Positions 16,286-24,409 of a stretch of 64,000 bases of DNA are shown in pieces. Within the stretch, counting starts at the first letter, position 1. Each line of letters begins with the position of its first letter. Source of the DNA: HKCCE3408 sp038530555 (GTDB lineage Bacteria; Pseudomonadota; Alphaproteobacteria; Rhodobacterales; Rhodobacteraceae); NCBI GenBank assembly GCA_038530555.1, contig JBCBCN010000012.1, positions 10,430 through 74,429 on the forward strand. Direction: 5' to 3'. Below the pieces are notes generated by a model. The model saw only the letters and a program-made list of their open reading frames with translations, ran no database searches and had not been told where the DNA came from. The position numbers and the translations under genes are program-made.

Positions 16286-17307
16286 TCGGGCCATCCTTCG
16301 GGGCAACGCGCAGAACTGCGCACAATCAACGGTGAGGGTACCGCGATCCGGCGCGGTGGGTCATTCGGGGCCGTGATCCGGGCCAGCATCGCCTCAACCG
16401 TGGCCGCCACCATCTCAGCTGCGGGCTGGCGCACGGTCGTCAGGTCATAGGAGGGCCAGGCCGCGATCTCCACATCGTCATAGCCCACCACCGAGACATC
16501 GCCGGGCACATCGAGGCCCATCTCATGGCGCAGCACATCCATCACGGCAAAGGCCATGTGGTCATTGGCCACGAAAATCGCATCCGGCGGCGTGGGCCGG
16601 GCAAACAGCGTGCGCGTCGCCGCCCGTGCCTCATCCAAGCGGTAATTGCCCAGCGCGCGGCCATGCAGCAGAAGTCCCGCCTCCTGCAGCCCGGCCAAAA
16701 GCCCGGCCTCACGGTCGCGCGCGGTCATAGCACCAGGCCATCCCGCGATATGGGCAATCCTACGGTGCCCGCCGCGATAGAGGAACTCGGCAACCAGGCG
16801 CCCCCCGGCCAGGTTGTCCGAAGCGACCCCGGAAAACCGATCATCATCCTGCAACCGGTTGAACAGAACCACCGGCACGCCCGCGGCCTCGCAGCGCTCG
16901 CTTAACTCAGATGACATGCCGACCGAGGCCATAACGATGCCATCTACCTGATACGCAAGGATTTCTTCCAGAACGCTGTCGATATCGCTCGCGTTGGAGG
17001 CGAAGAACATCAGAACATGATAGCCCTGTTCTTGGAGGCTATGGGACAGCTTCTCCAACGCCTCGGGGTAAAAGTGGTTGTCGAGGTAGGCCAGAACCAA
17101 GCCGATGATCCGACTGCGCCCCGTGCTCATCGCGCGGGCCAGGATGTTGGGCCTGTAGCCCAGCTCCGAGGCCGCTTTGCGCACCTTGTCCGCGGTTTGT
17201 TTCGAGACCGAGGCGCCGGGCGTGAAGACTCGGCTAACGGCCGATTGGCTGACACCCGCCCGTTCGGCCACGTCGATCGACGTGACTTTTTCGCCAATCC
17301 CACTCAT
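16282..17307 (-). CDS. LacI family transcriptional regulator
   Basis: 341 residues. The N-terminal helix-turn-helix TSIDVAERAGVSQSAVSRVF (about 9-28) and hinge helix ILARAMSTGRS are followed by a periplasmic-binding-protein-like effector domain (about 63-335). That domain includes ASDNLAGGRLVAEFLYRGG and DAIFVANDHMA, typical of sugar-sensing members. It sits inside the cluster between the SDR and a SnoaL gene. Two LacI-type palindromes with a central CG, at 23194-23211 and 28165-28184, lie upstream of the cluster's transcription units and are its likely operators. The effector is presumably the transported substrate or a derivative. Confidence 0.9.
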   Translation of the reverse strand: MSGIGEKVTSIDVAERAGVSQSAVSRVFTPGASVSKQTADKVRKAASELGYRPNILARAMSTGRSRIIGLVLAYLDNHFYPEALEKLSHSLQEQGYHVLMFFASNASDIDSVLEEILAYQVDGIVMASVGMSSELSERCEAAGVPVVLFNRLQDDDRFSGVASDNLAGGRLVAEFLYRGGHRRIAHIAGWPGAMTARDREAGLLAGLQEAGLLLHGRALGNYRLDEARAATRTLFARPTPPDAIFVANDHMAFAVMDVLRHEMGLDVPGDVSVVGYDDVEIAAWPSYDLTTVRQPAAEMVAATVEAMLARITAPNDPPRRIAVPSPLIVRSSARCPEGWPE

Positions 17308-17337
17308 GAAGATGGCCCACTCATGAAGAAATCCCGC

Positions 17338-18102
17338 TCATTCCGCCGTCCACCCGCCATCGATCATCAGTGCCGTGCCCGTGATCAGCGCCGCCGCGTC
17401 CGAGGCCAGGAAAACGACGCCGCCCATAATGTCCTGAAGCTCTCCCACACGGCCAAGCTTGATCTTTTCCTCGATCCAAGCGCGACGTTCTGGGTTCTCG
17501 AAGGTCGCCTGGGTCAGCGCGGTCCGGATGAAGGTCGGACAAAGCGTGTTGACCCGAATGCCCGCCGGGCCAAACTCGATCGCCATGGCTTTGCTAAAGC
17601 CTTCGACCGCGTGCTTGCTGGCGCAATAAACCGCGCGATCCACCCCGCCGACATGGCCCATCTGGCTCGAAATATTGATCAAAGATCCTGGCTTACCGGC
17701 TGAGATCAACCCCTTCGCGACCTCGCGCGTCAGGAAATAGGCCGCGCGTACATTGAGATCCGTCACCGCGTCATAATCGTCCGGAGCGGTCTCGGTTGCC
17801 GGCCCATGTCGGGCAAGGCCAGCTGAATTGACCAGGATGTCGAAGGGCCCGTGCTCGGCCAGCGCGGCGGCGGTCTGCGCCAAATCCGTCACGTCCAGCA
17901 CCAAAGCCTCCGCGCTGTGGCCTGCCGCGCGTAACTGCTCCACGGCACCGGCCAGCTTGTCCTCAGACCGTGCGGCAAGCACCACATGCGCTCCCGCCTC
18001 GGCAAGGGCCACGGCCGCGGCAAGTCCTATGCCAGAGGAAGCCCCGGCGGCCAGAGCGCGTTTTCCATCCAGGCGGAACGAAGGCGTCTTGGGCAGGCTC
18101 AT
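17338..18102 (-). CDS. Short-chain dehydrogenase/reductase
   Basis: 254-residue classical SDR. The cofactor motif AGASSGIG is at about 18-25, NSAG at about 92-95, the catalytic Ser in INISSQMG and the YxxxK pair in YCASK. The C-terminus GTALMIDGGWTAE is the usual end. An Arg after the second strand (LAARS) suggests NADP or either cofactor. The start at 18102 forms an ATGA overlap with the GST gene. It probably oxidises an alcohol or reduces a ketone intermediate of the cluster's pathway. Confidence 0.9.
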   Translation of the reverse strand: MSLPKTPSFRLDGKRALAAGASSGIGLAAAVALAEAGAHVVLAARSEDKLAGAVEQLRAAGHSAEALVLDVTDLAQTAAALAEHGPFDILVNSAGLARHGPATETAPDDYDAVTDLNVRAAYFLTREVAKGLISAGKPGSLINISSQMGHVGGVDRAVYCASKHAVEGFSKAMAIEFGPAGIRVNTLCPTFIRTALTQATFENPERRAWIEEKIKLGRVGELQDIMGGVVFLASDAAALITGTALMIDGGWTAE

Positions 18103-18719
18103 GGCGCAAGCTCCGCATAGGGCACCATCACATGGGTCCGGTAAGCGGGCCTCGCCCGACAAGCGGCATAATATTCGATCAGGCCCTCGGGCGGCTGACG
18201 CTCCAGATCGAGGGTGAAATACCGGTAAAGCACATGGGCGAACCAAATATCGCCCAGGCTCAACCGGTCTCCGCCCAACCAAGGCGCCCCTTCCCGCGCC
18301 GCCAGAGCCGTGGCGCAGAGCGTCTCGAACGCGGCGAAATCGGCCATCACTCGGTCCATATCCCGCTCGACCTCAGCAGTGCGGAAATAGCCCCAGAAAA
18401 TCGGCATCACGAAGGCCCGGCTCAGCGTCCATTTGCACCATTCGCCCCAGGCTTCGGCCCAGGGGCTCGTGTTGAACTGACGGCCCTTGTCGTATTTGCC
18501 CAGCAGGTACCGGCAAATCGCGGGCGCCTCGAACATCGCCACATCGCCGTCCTCCAGCGCGGGGACCAGGCCGAAGGGGCTGATGGCGCGAAACTCCGGC
18601 GCATCATTGCCGCCGAAGCGACCGCCGACATCGCGGCGCTCATGGTCAAGGCCAAGCTCACCCACCACCCACATCACCGCTTGCACATTCGACGACGTCG
18701 CCCGGCCATGCACGATCAT
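18099..18719 (-). CDS. Glutathione S-transferase family protein
   Basis: 206 residues with an N-terminal thioredoxin-like domain (IVHGRATSSNVQAV, a Ser in the usual catalytic position). The cis-Pro loop is FGLVPALEDGD, and a variant of the Glu-Ser glutathione contact reads FEAPAICRYL (Glu kept, Ser replaced by Ala). An all-helical C-terminal domain follows. In catabolic operons such proteins often act as glutathione-dependent isomerases or thiol lyases. Both ends overlap neighbours by 4 bases. Confidence 0.84.
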   Translation of the reverse strand: MIVHGRATSSNVQAVMWVVGELGLDHERRDVGGRFGGNDAPEFRAISPFGLVPALEDGDVAMFEAPAICRYLLGKYDKGRQFNTSPWAEAWGEWCKWTLSRAFVMPIFWGYFRTAEVERDMDRVMADFAAFETLCATALAAREGAPWLGGDRLSLGDIWFAHVLYRYFTLDLERQPPEGLIEYYAACRARPAYRTHVMVPYAELAP

Positions 18720-19765
18720 GCCAACGCCCTCCCGGTCTGACTGTCGAAACCGACGCGCGCTTTGTTGAACTCCCGCATGCGGGCCAGGACACCGACGCCG
18801 ATCTGAGCATACATGTCGATCAGGTCGATCATCACCCAGTTTTCGCGGATCAGCCCGTCCTGCACCCGCCAAAAATCGAGCGAGCACATCGTCACCGTCT
18901 TGTTCGGCGGCGCGATCCCCAGCCATCCCGGATGGCTCAGCGTCTGTTTCATATTCGGCCAGCCGGTGACGCCCGTATAGGCCCCGTCGCCGAAGAAATG
19001 ATAGATCATGGAGCTCTTTTCATAGCCGCGATCGGGCATCGCCGCCAGAAACGGGATCTGGTGCCAGTTGCGAAAGCCCGCAATCCCGCGCGCGGTGCCG
19101 ATCCCCGCCGGGCCGTACCAGCTCATGGAAGGATGCCAGAACCGCTCCATCTCCATCACTTCCGGCCCACCCTGGGACGGGTGGCGCGTCATCGCGGCCA
19201 GCATGTCCAGGATGACAACCTTGGAAGCCTCGGAGGTCGCCATATCATAGGGCCCCGTCACGATCCCATCCTGGGTCAGCGGCCCGGGCACCAGGCCCTC
19301 ACGGCCCAGCGATGGCGATAACGGCCAGGCACCGGCCTGCATCATCACCTCTGGGATGTCCCAAAGCGCCTGCATCTCCACCACCTTGTCGCCCTCAAAG
19401 CGGTAGAACTCGTGAAAGCGCATGTGGGTGAAATGCCCGGTCGGCGGGATGTCGAGCCAGGGCCGCGCAAAAGTGCCCGCGTAAAACCCGGCCGTTCCCA
19501 CCCAGTCGAGCCCATGCTCATCCGCGCCACCGATTACAATGTAATCGCGCCGCTCCAGATCCGGCCACGCAGCCAAAAGCGGCGCATAGGCCGCCGCCAC
19601 ATAGGCCGCTGCGCCCTTATGGGTGCCGATGGAGTGGGACGAGCGAAAGACCGCTCCACCGGCCAGCCGCTCCAACTCGGCCTCAACCTCCGGCAAAGCG
19701 AAATCGACCATCGCCGCCCGCAGCGGGGCGATGGCCTTTTTTATCTGTGTGACGCGGTCGCTCAC
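18716..19765 (-). CDS. Two-domain SnoaL-like protein, paralogue of the 28.2-kb gene
   Basis: 349 residues, two NTF2-like halves. The first ends with VEMQALWDIPEVMMQAG; the second contains WYGPAGIGTARGIAGF, GWPNMKQ and RENWVMIDLIDMYAQIGVGVL. The same landmarks occur in the same order in the product of 28221-29249 (DIPELMLQAG, WWGPVGIGA, GWPN, VENWIFIDLLHFW), so the two are paralogues. The start is a GTG at 19765 that shares its first base with the TAG stop of the HisD-like gene. Function is probably an isomerase, cyclase or hydratase step; the substrate is unknown. Confidence 0.8.
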   Translation of the reverse strand: MSDRVTQIKKAIAPLRAAMVDFALPEVEAELERLAGGAVFRSSHSIGTHKGAAAYVAAAYAPLLAAWPDLERRDYIVIGGADEHGLDWVGTAGFYAGTFARPWLDIPPTGHFTHMRFHEFYRFEGDKVVEMQALWDIPEVMMQAGAWPLSPSLGREGLVPGPLTQDGIVTGPYDMATSEASKVVILDMLAAMTRHPSQGGPEVMEMERFWHPSMSWYGPAGIGTARGIAGFRNWHQIPFLAAMPDRGYEKSSMIYHFFGDGAYTGVTGWPNMKQTLSHPGWLGIAPPNKTVTMCSLDFWRVQDGLIRENWVMIDLIDMYAQIGVGVLARMREFNKARVGFDSQTGRALA

Positions 19766-21093
19766 TACTCCGCCGCCTCCCGGTAGGGGGCCGGGCCGCC
19801 ATAGGGCACATTCACCCCGCCATAGCGGCGTACGCGGACATTGCACTGCTCGGCATGGCCGACAAAGCCCTCCAACAGGCACAGCCTTGAGCCGTAGGCG
19901 CCGATCTCCGCCGCCGCCTCGTCCGAGGTGATCTTCTGGTAAGAATGCGTCTTGAGAAACTTGCCCACCCAGAGCCCGCCGGTATAACGCCCGGCCTTTT
20001 TCGTGGGCAGCGTGTGGTTGGTGCCGATCACCTTATCGCCATTGGCCACATTGGTGCGCGGCCCCAGGAACAGCGCGCCGTAAGAGTGCATGTTCTCCAG
20101 GAACCAATCGTCCCGGTCGGTCATCACTTGGACATGCTCAGACGCGATGTCATTGGCGACCTCCAGCATCTCGTCATAGCTGCCGCAGACGATCATCTCG
20201 CCATACTCTTCCCAAGAGGTCCGCGCCGTCTCCGCCGTGGGCAGCATGCCCAAAAGCCGCTCGATCTCGACCAATGTGGCCTCGGCAAGCTTGCGAGAAT
20301 TCGTCACCATGACGGCGGGAGAGTTATAGCCATGCTCGGCTTGCCCCAACAGGTCGGTGGCGCAAATCTCGGCATCGACCGTCTCATCGGCGATCACCAT
20401 CGTCTCGGTCGGCCCGGCGAACAGATCGATCCCCACCCGGCCGTAAAGCTGACGCTTGGCCTCGGCGACAAAGGCATTGCCAGGCCCCACCAGCATATCG
20501 ACCGGCTTGATCGTCTCGGTGCCCAGCGCCATGGCGCCAACGGCCTGGATGCCGCCCAGAACATAGATCTCATGCGCCCCGCCCAGATGCATCGCGGCGA
20601 TCACCGCCGGGTTGGGCGCCCCCTTGAAGGGCGGCGTGGCCGCGATGATGCGCGGCACCTCGGCGACGCTGGCCGTGGCCACCGACATATGTGCCGAGGC
20701 CACCATTGGAAACTTTCCACCGGGCACATAGCAGCCCACGGATTGAACCGGGATGTTCTTGTGGCCCAGGATCACACCGGGCATCGGCTCCACTTCGATG
20801 TCGAGCATCGAGGCCCGCTGCGCCCGGGCAAACTCGGTCACCTGGGCCTGGGCAAACTTGATATCGGCCATGTCCCGGTCACTGACCTGGTTCATCAGTG
20901 CCTCGATATCGCCCGCGCTCAGGCGGAAGGCCTCGGGCGTGTAGCCGTCGAACTTCTCGCTCAGCTGCCGCACGGCCGCGTCGCCATTGGCCTCGATATC
21001 CTTCAGCGTCGACTCCACGATGCCGCGCACCTTCGCGTCATCATCGTCGCGGTCAGCCTGGCTTTTCGCGGTCTTCAGATACTCAATCGCCAT
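19765..21093 (-). CDS. Histidinol dehydrogenase-like zinc NAD-dependent alcohol dehydrogenase
   Basis: 442 residues with the HisD fold. Expected zinc ligands Gln251, His254, Asp353 and His413 and the catalytic pair Glu319-His320 are all in place (GQAEHGYNSP, SEHVQVM, GDKVIGTNHTLPT, EGFVGHAEQ). No other his gene is near, and the C-terminal and substrate regions differ from biosynthetic HisD. HisD-type enzymes outside histidine synthesis, such as the dihydroxypropanesulfonate dehydrogenase HpsN, oxidise an alcohol through the aldehyde to an acid with two NAD+. A similar four-electron oxidation of the cluster's substrate is the best guess. A GAGGAGAG ribosome site precedes the ATG at 21093. Confidence 0.85.
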   Translation of the reverse strand: MAIEYLKTAKSQADRDDDDAKVRGIVESTLKDIEANGDAAVRQLSEKFDGYTPEAFRLSAGDIEALMNQVSDRDMADIKFAQAQVTEFARAQRASMLDIEVEPMPGVILGHKNIPVQSVGCYVPGGKFPMVASAHMSVATASVAEVPRIIAATPPFKGAPNPAVIAAMHLGGAHEIYVLGGIQAVGAMALGTETIKPVDMLVGPGNAFVAEAKRQLYGRVGIDLFAGPTETMVIADETVDAEICATDLLGQAEHGYNSPAVMVTNSRKLAEATLVEIERLLGMLPTAETARTSWEEYGEMIVCGSYDEMLEVANDIASEHVQVMTDRDDWFLENMHSYGALFLGPRTNVANGDKVIGTNHTLPTKKAGRYTGGLWVGKFLKTHSYQKITSDEAAAEIGAYGSRLCLLEGFVGHAEQCNVRVRRYGGVNVPYGGPAPYREAAE

Positions 21094-21106
21094 CTCGTCT
21101 CTCCTC

Positions 21107-21637
21107 TCAACTTGCGGGCCGCGGCGGGGTCTTCTCACCGCGGTCAAAATGTTCCCAACCTTCGCCGCCGAAGACGTCATGGCCAAGCTGCGCCAGAACA
21201 TGGGGGAAATCGACCATCACGTAATTTTCGACGATCTTTCCATCGACAACTTTCCAGAAATCCATGTAGCGGATCTCGACCCGCTTGCCGGTGGCGGTCA
21301 GGCCCATGAACTCGCCCGAATGCGTGGCCTCCTGGCGGCCGAAGGCGGCCGCCCATTCGCCCATGTAAAGCCGGGCTTCATCGACACAGACCTTGTCCGA
21401 GAACGCCGCCTGAAAGGGCCGCTGCCAGTTGTCTTGGAATTCCTGCAGGCCCGTCTTCGTCCCGCAGCCGGCATTGCCGATCCAACGAAACCCCTGGGAA
21501 AAGAACTCCCCAATATCGTCAATCCGGTGATCGTTGAGCCCGTCGACCATCCCCTCGATCACGGCGCGGGTTTCGTCGGTCTTGCTCATATCCGTGTCGC
21601 GCGTCAGCACGGCTTGTTCGGGGCGAGAGCCTTTCAT
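21107..21637 (-). CDS. Single-domain SnoaL-like protein
   Basis: 176 residues, one NTF2-like domain: FFSQGFRWIGNAGCGTKTGLQEF, then GEFMGLTATGKRVEIRYMDF, then KIVENYVMVDFPHVLAQLG. The last segment corresponds to the end of domain 2 in the two-domain paralogues. The ATG at 21637 overlaps the GMC stop (ATGA) and has a GAGG ribosome site; a later start at 21589 (MSKTDETRAV) is also possible. It lies between the GMC and HisD-like genes. Confidence 0.82.
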   Translation of the reverse strand: MKGSRPEQAVLTRDTDMSKTDETRAVIEGMVDGLNDHRIDDIGEFFSQGFRWIGNAGCGTKTGLQEFQDNWQRPFQAAFSDKVCVDEARLYMGEWAAAFGRQEATHSGEFMGLTATGKRVEIRYMDFWKVVDGKIVENYVMVDFPHVLAQLGHDVFGGEGWEHFDRGEKTPPRPAS

Positions 21638-23121
21638 CTGCAATCCTCTGCAATAAAATCTGCGGCGCGGTGGCCGATCATCATGGTGGGCGCGTTGGTG
21701 TTGCCCGAGGTAACCTGCGGCATGACCGAGGCATCGGCGACCCAGAGGCCATCGGCGCCCTTGACCGCCAGCCGGTCACTGACAGGACCGCCAAGGCTCA
21801 GCGTGCCCACCGGGTGATAGGCCGTGCCACAGCGCGCGCGGATCATCTCGCGGATCGCCGCGTGGCCCTCGACCGCCCGGCCCGGCAACACTTCGCGCGC
21901 CCGCCGTGGCCCGAAATCCGCCTCATCCAAAAGCCTGCGCAGCCGCGCAAAGCCATGGGCCAGCGTCTCTAGATCGCTGTCCTCGGCCAAAAGGTTCAGG
22001 TCGATCTCTGGCGCAGCTTTTGGGTCTTTGGCCGCCAGCCGCAGCCGCCCGCGCGATTTCGGACGACACAGGCAGACATCGGCGAAATACCCCGCACCCC
22101 AGGAGACCTTGCGCCCCTGGGTGTCGAGCTTGAAGGGGATGAAATGGCTCTGCACGTCCGGCTTTGGCCCGTCGCCTCGCGCATTGAAAAACGCGCCCCC
22201 CTCCACCGTCGGAGAGGTCAGTCGCCCGCCCCGGTTCAGGAGATACCGGAACGGGGCTGCCGCCCAGGCCGGAAGCTGCGCGGCCTCCAGCCCATAGCCC
22301 GAACCTGCCCCTTCGAAATGCGCGCCCACCGCCGGGTGGTCGTGGAGGTTCGCGCCAACTCCAGGCGCATCATGGCGCGTGTCGATCCCAAGCGCCGAAA
22401 GGTCTTCGCTTGGCCCAATCCCCGAGCGCAAAAGGATCGCCGGTGACGCGATCGAGCCTGCCGCCAAGACCACGCCTTTGGCGGCGCGGATCTCGGTCCC
22501 GTCGATAAGGCGCACACCGGCCGCGCGATCGCCCTCAAAAATCAGCCGGTCGACCTGCGCGCCCGTCCGCACCGTCACATCCGCGCCATCGAGAAACGCA
22601 TTGGCCGCCGAATTGCGCCGTCCACCCACCAAGTTGAAGCGGAACACGCCTGCGCTTTCGTAATCCGGCGTGGGGTTCTCCGCGTTACCACCCAAAAGCC
22701 CGCTCAGCTTGCGGGTCAGCGGATGTGGGTCGACCAAGGTCGCGGGCTTCAGCCGCGCCTCGACCGCCTCGAAATGCGGCGCCACATCGCTGTAGCTCCA
22801 ACCGGGTCTGGCCCAACCGTCGAAATCCGCCGCACGGCCCCGAAACCAAACCATCGAATTGATCGAGCCAGAACCACCTAGCATCTTGCCCCGCGGCACA
22901 CCGATCCGGCGACCACCGGCCAGGGGCGCGCTCTTGAACTGCCAATCGCGCTTTGAGCCCATCAGCCAGATCAAACCGAACGGCATGGAGACGAGGGGAT
23001 GGCGGTGGCTCGGACCGGCCTCTAGAACGGTGACCCGTCCTGCGCCCAATTCCGCCAGCCGCGCCGCCGCGACCGCCCCGCCGGAGCCGCCGCCCACGAC
23101 AATGAAATCGGGCGTGCTCAT
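21634..23121 (-). CDS. GMC family FAD-dependent oxidoreductase (choline dehydrogenase-like)
   Basis: 495 residues. The FAD-binding motif VVGGGSGG is near the N-terminus, the GMC signature 1 region is GKMLGGSGSINSMVWFRG, and signature 2 is near AAGSIASPAILLRSGIG. The catalytic His436 (AYHPVGT) and Asn476 (SGNTNAPT) are present. These enzymes oxidise primary or secondary alcohols, passing electrons to the quinone pool or to O2. A putative LacI operator lies 73 bases upstream, so this is the first gene of the operon running to the bicupin. It probably performs the first oxidation of the imported compound. Confidence 0.92.
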   Translation of the reverse strand: MSTPDFIVVGGGSGGAVAAARLAELGAGRVTVLEAGPSHRHPLVSMPFGLIWLMGSKRDWQFKSAPLAGGRRIGVPRGKMLGGSGSINSMVWFRGRAADFDGWARPGWSYSDVAPHFEAVEARLKPATLVDPHPLTRKLSGLLGGNAENPTPDYESAGVFRFNLVGGRRNSAANAFLDGADVTVRTGAQVDRLIFEGDRAAGVRLIDGTEIRAAKGVVLAAGSIASPAILLRSGIGPSEDLSALGIDTRHDAPGVGANLHDHPAVGAHFEGAGSGYGLEAAQLPAWAAAPFRYLLNRGGRLTSPTVEGGAFFNARGDGPKPDVQSHFIPFKLDTQGRKVSWGAGYFADVCLCRPKSRGRLRLAAKDPKAAPEIDLNLLAEDSDLETLAHGFARLRRLLDEADFGPRRAREVLPGRAVEGHAAIREMIRARCGTAYHPVGTLSLGGPVSDRLAVKGADGLWVADASVMPQVTSGNTNAPTMMIGHRAADFIAEDCR

Positions 23122-23193
23122 GACCAAGCCCGATACTGGACAGCTGGGCCACTGATATATGTAGAAGGGGTCGCCACGGGTTGGCTCATCGAT

Positions 23194-23211
23194 TTTGCAT
23201 ACGTATGCAAA
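23194..23211. promoter_or_regulatory. LacI-type operator 1 (upstream of GMC operon)
   Basis: Perfect 18-base palindrome TTTGCATACGTATGCAAA with the central CG typical of LacI-family sites, centred about 81 bases upstream of the GMC start. It matches operator 2 (28165-28184) in 17 of 18 bases. The likely ligand is the LacI regulator encoded at 16282-17307. Confidence 0.82.
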
Positions 23212-23250
23212 CTAGCCGCAACCGGCGCGTCTCGCAAGCCCGCTTTCATC

Positions 23251-23274
23251 CGTCTTTATCGCAAAATATCCCAG
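23251..23274 (-). repeat. Dispersed intergenic repeat, GGGATATTT family, copy 1
   Basis: On the minus strand it reads CTGGGATATTTTGCGATAAA and continues to GACG. Relatives lie at 32774-32796 and 60577-60600. All are intergenic and close to hairpins or gene ends. Confidence 0.6.
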
Positions 23275-23279
23275 AGAGC

Positions 23280-23300
23280 TCGAGAGACAGCGTCTCTCGA
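23280..23300. other. Hairpin in the permease-GMC spacer
   Basis: TCGAGAGAC and GTCTCTCGA form a perfect 9-base stem with a 3-base AGC loop. It lies downstream of the permease gene and could end or process the transporter transcript. There is no clear T-run on the minus strand, so a classical terminator is uncertain. Confidence 0.5.
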
Positions 23301-23379
23301 CCGGGCCGAGGAGGGCCCCAACGGGGCTTGAAGAGGCCCGGCGCGCGGTCAGTTCCTGCCGCGACGCATCTCACCTGGG

Positions 23380-23516
23380 CTCCGCCCGAAAGGCACTCAA
23401 TTTCTCCACTGGAAAGTTTGCCCGCTGGCGCCCATTGTAAATCGCGATCGCGTCCTGCCGCAGCTCCGCCCGTTCGGCGCTCAAACTCTCCACTGGAGAG
23501 TTTGCCGGCTAGCGCC
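23380..23516. repeat. Pair of 53-bp direct repeats with internal palindrome
   Basis: Units 23380-23432 and 23464-23516 agree in 44 of 53 positions, starting CTCCGCCCG and ending GCGCC. The second contains the palindrome CTCTCCA-C-TGGAGAG; in the first it is imperfect. The structure suggests a mobile or repetitive extragenic palindromic element rather than regulatory half-sites. Confidence 0.65.
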
Positions 23517-23526
23517 GGATCGCGTC

Positions 23527-24408
23527 TCACCCCTTAACCGCTCCGGCCGTCAGACCGCTGACGATCTGGCGCTGGAAGAACATCACCAGGACAAAAAGCG
23601 GTGCGGTTGCCGAGACCACGGCGGCCACCGCAAACATCACATTGCCCTCGGTATAGGTCGTGCCGAGGAACGCGGCGATCTGCGGGACCATTGTCCGGTT
23701 CGCCTCATTCAGGATCAGCGCAGTCACGATGAAATCGTTATAGGCAAGCAAAAACGAAAACAGCCCCGTCGTGATAACCCCCGGCCACATCACCGGGATG
23801 ATCACATGGCGGAAGGCTTGAAACTGCGTGCAGCCATCGACCTTGGCGCTCTCATCAAGCTCCTTGGGAATGTTTTGAAAAAACGAATGCAGCATCCACA
23901 GCGTGAAGGGCTGGTTGATCGCCACCAGGACGATGATCGCCGTGGGCATATAGCCCCAGACATTCCAGCTAAAAAACACCGGCAGGTAGCCCGAGACCAG
24001 CGTCACCTGCGGCAAGGCGCGGAACATCAGCGCGATGATCAACAGCCAAAAGACGTATTTGTGACCCGACCGGCTCAGCGCATAGCCGCCAAGCGTACCG
24101 ATCGTCAGAGAGATCGTGACCACGCAAATGCAGACAATCATCGTATTGATCGCGTTGCGCCAGAACTCATTGAGGACGAACGCCCCTTCATAGCCTGTGG
24201 AGGTGAAGGAGCTGCCATGGGTCAGCTCGGTGTTGCGGCCCACGAGCGCGTTGGTCCAGTCCGCGATCGAAAAGAAATCCAGCTCAACTTTGAAGCTGCC
24301 CCAAAGTGTCCAAAAAAACGGGAATGCGGCCATCACAAACCAGATGAGCACGAAAAGTGTCAGGCCGATTTGCAGGCCGAGCGGGCGTCGTTGTGCGGCA
24401 GATGACAT
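23527..24408 (-). CDS. ABC transporter permease, sugar type (MalG/UgpE-like)
   Basis: 293-residue inner-membrane permease with about six helices. The cytoplasmic EAA loop reads DESAKVDGCTQFQAFRHVII (about 190-209), which contacts the ATPase. A periplasmic segment between helices 1 and 2 (about 40-80) is typical of MalG-type proteins. It begins one base after the stop of the other permease gene and is the last gene of the transporter operon. Confidence 0.92.
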   Translation of the reverse strand: MSSAAQRRPLGLQIGLTLFVLIWFVMAAFPFFWTLWGSFKVELDFFSIADWTNALVGRNTELTHGSSFTSTGYEGAFVLNEFWRNAINTMIVCICVVTISLTIGTLGGYALSRSGHKYVFWLLIIALMFRALPQVTLVSGYLPVFFSWNVWGYMPTAIIVLVAINQPFTLWMLHSFFQNIPKELDESAKVDGCTQFQAFRHVIIPVMWPGVITTGLFSFLLAYNDFIVTALILNEANRTMVPQIAAFLGTTYTEGNVMFAVAAVVSATAPLFVLVMFFQRQIVSGLTAGAVKG

Positions 24409-24409
24409 C

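Larger units (their letters stand above)
23122..23526. other. 405-bp intergenic region: operator, hairpin and repeats
   Basis: Between the second permease gene (ends 23527) and the GMC gene (starts 23121). From left to right it holds the LacI-type operator (23194-23211), a dispersed GGGATATTT-family repeat (23251-23274, inverted), a strong hairpin (23280-23300) and two 53-base direct repeats (23380-23432, 23464-23516). An apparent 94-codon minus-strand frame (23246-23530) is created by the repeats, which translate to duplicated AGKLSSGE segments; I do not call it a gene. Confidence 0.65.

Noticed and set aside
19765..21093. Naming the HisD-like gene hpsN
   Set aside because: No sulfonate transport or desulfonation genes are near, and I cannot verify the substrate-contact residues; similarity is at family level only.
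19945..21309. 454-codon open frame antisense to the HisD-like gene
   Set aside because: Composition is His/Arg/Gly-rich, it has no ribosome site, and it crosses two real genes.
23246..23530. 94-codon minus-strand frame in the permease-GMC spacer
   Set aside because: It is generated by two direct repeats and a hairpin, has no ribosome site, and its translation is repetitive (AGKLSSGE).
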